Assembly (NCBI GenBank): GCA_903868035.1
Contig: CAIPTQ010000286.1
Coordinates: forward strand, 1 to 5,142
Source of the DNA: an uncultured Phycisphaerales bacterium
GTDB taxonomy: Bacteria > Planctomycetota > Phycisphaerae > WQYP01
DNA length: 5,142 bases
Reading direction: 5' to 3'
This document shows, in pieces, positions 4,881 through 5,142 of the stretch. The notes beneath the pieces were generated by a model. It did not search any database. It was not told the origin of the DNA and saw only the letters and a list, made by a program, of their open reading frames with translations. Position numbers and translations under genes: made by a program. Position 1 is the stretch's first letter. Every line of letters begins with the position of its first letter.

Positions 4881-5054
4881 TCAATCCGCATCCACCGCCG
4901 CCACCACCGGCTTGACCACCGGCGGCAACTGCGTCAGCCGCTGCCCCGTCGCCTGCTCCATCATCAGCAGCGCCCCCGCACTGTAATTCGCCTGCCGGCA
5001 ATCAAAACGCGGTTCCCGGGGAGGCTTCTCCGTCATCACGCGAGTCGTTTTCAT
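4881..5054 (-). CDS. Small hypothetical protein, 57 residues
   Basis: I do not recognise this product. The ATG at 5054 has AAAGGA 4 nt upstream, and the frame is open to the TGA at 4881-4883. It reads MKTTRVMTEKPPREPRFD, then CRQANYSAGALLMMEQATG, then RLTQLPPVVKPVVAAVDAD at the end. The N-terminus is basic and Pro-rich; there is a single Cys, a short moderately hydrophobic stretch (AGALLMM) too short to span a membrane, and a Val/Ala/Pro-rich tail. No signal peptide is apparent. It converges with rluD and is preceded by a promoter-like sequence at 5092-5121. Its start, ribosome binding site and promoter make it more credible than the overlapping longer frames, which lack these. A small conserved cytoplasmic protein or a chance ORF are both possible. 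Confidence 0.55.
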   Translation of the reverse strand: MKTTRVMTEKPPREPRFDCRQANYSAGALLMMEQATGQRLTQLPPVVKPVVAAVDAD

Positions 5055-5091
5055 GTTGTCCTTTGCGGTAAAAATGAGGTGTTACCCGCCC

Positions 5092-5121
5092 ATTCTACCC
5101 GCTGGCATCATCAATTGATAA
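5092..5121 (-). promoter_or_regulatory. Possible promoter of the small ORF
   Basis: On the minus strand, TTATCA (5121-5116, 4/6 to TTGACA) is followed after 18 bp by TAGAAT (5097-5092, 5/6 to TATAAT). The expected start near 5085 gives a leader of about 30 nt containing the AAAGGA ribosome binding site. Confidence 0.4.
5110..5119. promoter_or_regulatory. Perfect palindrome ATCAATTGAT in the right-edge intergenic region
   Basis: A 10-bp perfect palindrome lying between the small-ORF -10 box and the outward promoter-like motif, and overlapping the small ORF's possible -35. It could be an operator serving both directions, but A/T-rich palindromes of this size also arise by chance. Confidence 0.3.
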
Positions 5122-5126
5122 TATAA

Positions 5127-5139
5127 ATACCCTAAAATC
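5127..5139 (+). promoter_or_regulatory. Promoter-like motif reading out of the window
   Basis: ATACCCTAAAATC differs at one of 13 positions from ATACCCTATAATC before rluD, placing a TAAAAT box at 5133-5138. By analogy a plus-strand gene with a very short leader may start just past 5142. No -35 of good quality is visible at 17 bp. Confidence 0.35.
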
Positions 5140-5142
5140 CCA

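Noticed and set aside
4747..5126. Frames of 84 (-) and 112 (+) codons around the right-hand spacer
   Set aside because: Compositionally biased (Gly/Ala or His/Arg/Pro) with no ribosome binding site; the 57-residue minus frame has better start signals.

Overview
The window is GC-rich, tightly packed bacterial DNA. Codon third positions are dominated by C on the coding strand (ATC, CTC, GCC). It carries one gene cut by the left edge, three related envelope-protein genes in a row, one RNA-modification gene, one small unrecognised gene, and several short heptameric repeat arrays. The GC-rich codon use, the near-leaderless promoter and the intergenic and intragenic short repeats fit a planctomycete-like bacterium (possibly Phycisphaerae). 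That placement is an inference from style; no marker gene proves it.

Layout. Positions 2-1375 (+) hold the C-terminal 457 codons of a type I restriction endonuclease subunit (HsdR): helicase motifs III to VI, then a Pro-rich linker and the C-terminal helical domain. Its nuclease domain and any hsdM/hsdS partners lie left of the window. Positions 1376-1638, between convergent gene ends, contain a seven-unit heptamer array and a roughly 146-bp element bounded by a near-perfect inverted repeat, with an internal 32-bp periodicity.

Positions 3464 down to 1639 (-) form a three-gene operon of paralogous exported proteins, read right to left and called genes A, B and C here. All resemble the LpoB-like family of penicillin-binding-protein activators. 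A and C carry lipoprotein-type signals; B has an ordinary signal peptide followed by an Ala/Thr/Pro linker. A and B are clearly close paralogues; C is diverged. A good sigma70-like promoter with an inverted repeat in its spacer precedes gene A.

Positions 3624-4766 (+) encode an RluC/RluD-type 23S rRNA pseudouridine synthase (S4 domain plus catalytic HRLDRD). It is divergent from the operon, and a TATAAT box lies only 9 bp before its ATG, suggesting a nearly leaderless message. A heptamer array of a second type is translated in frame inside this gene. Positions 4881-5054 (-) hold an unrecognised 57-residue ORF with a ribosome binding site and a plausible promoter. The right edge (5055-5142) looks like a second divergent promoter region, with a promoter-like sequence firing out of the window.

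I see no mobile-element gene, tRNA, rRNA or CRISPR array. The most unusual content is the LpoB-like trio and the repeat arrays that begin on the stop codons of two of its genes.
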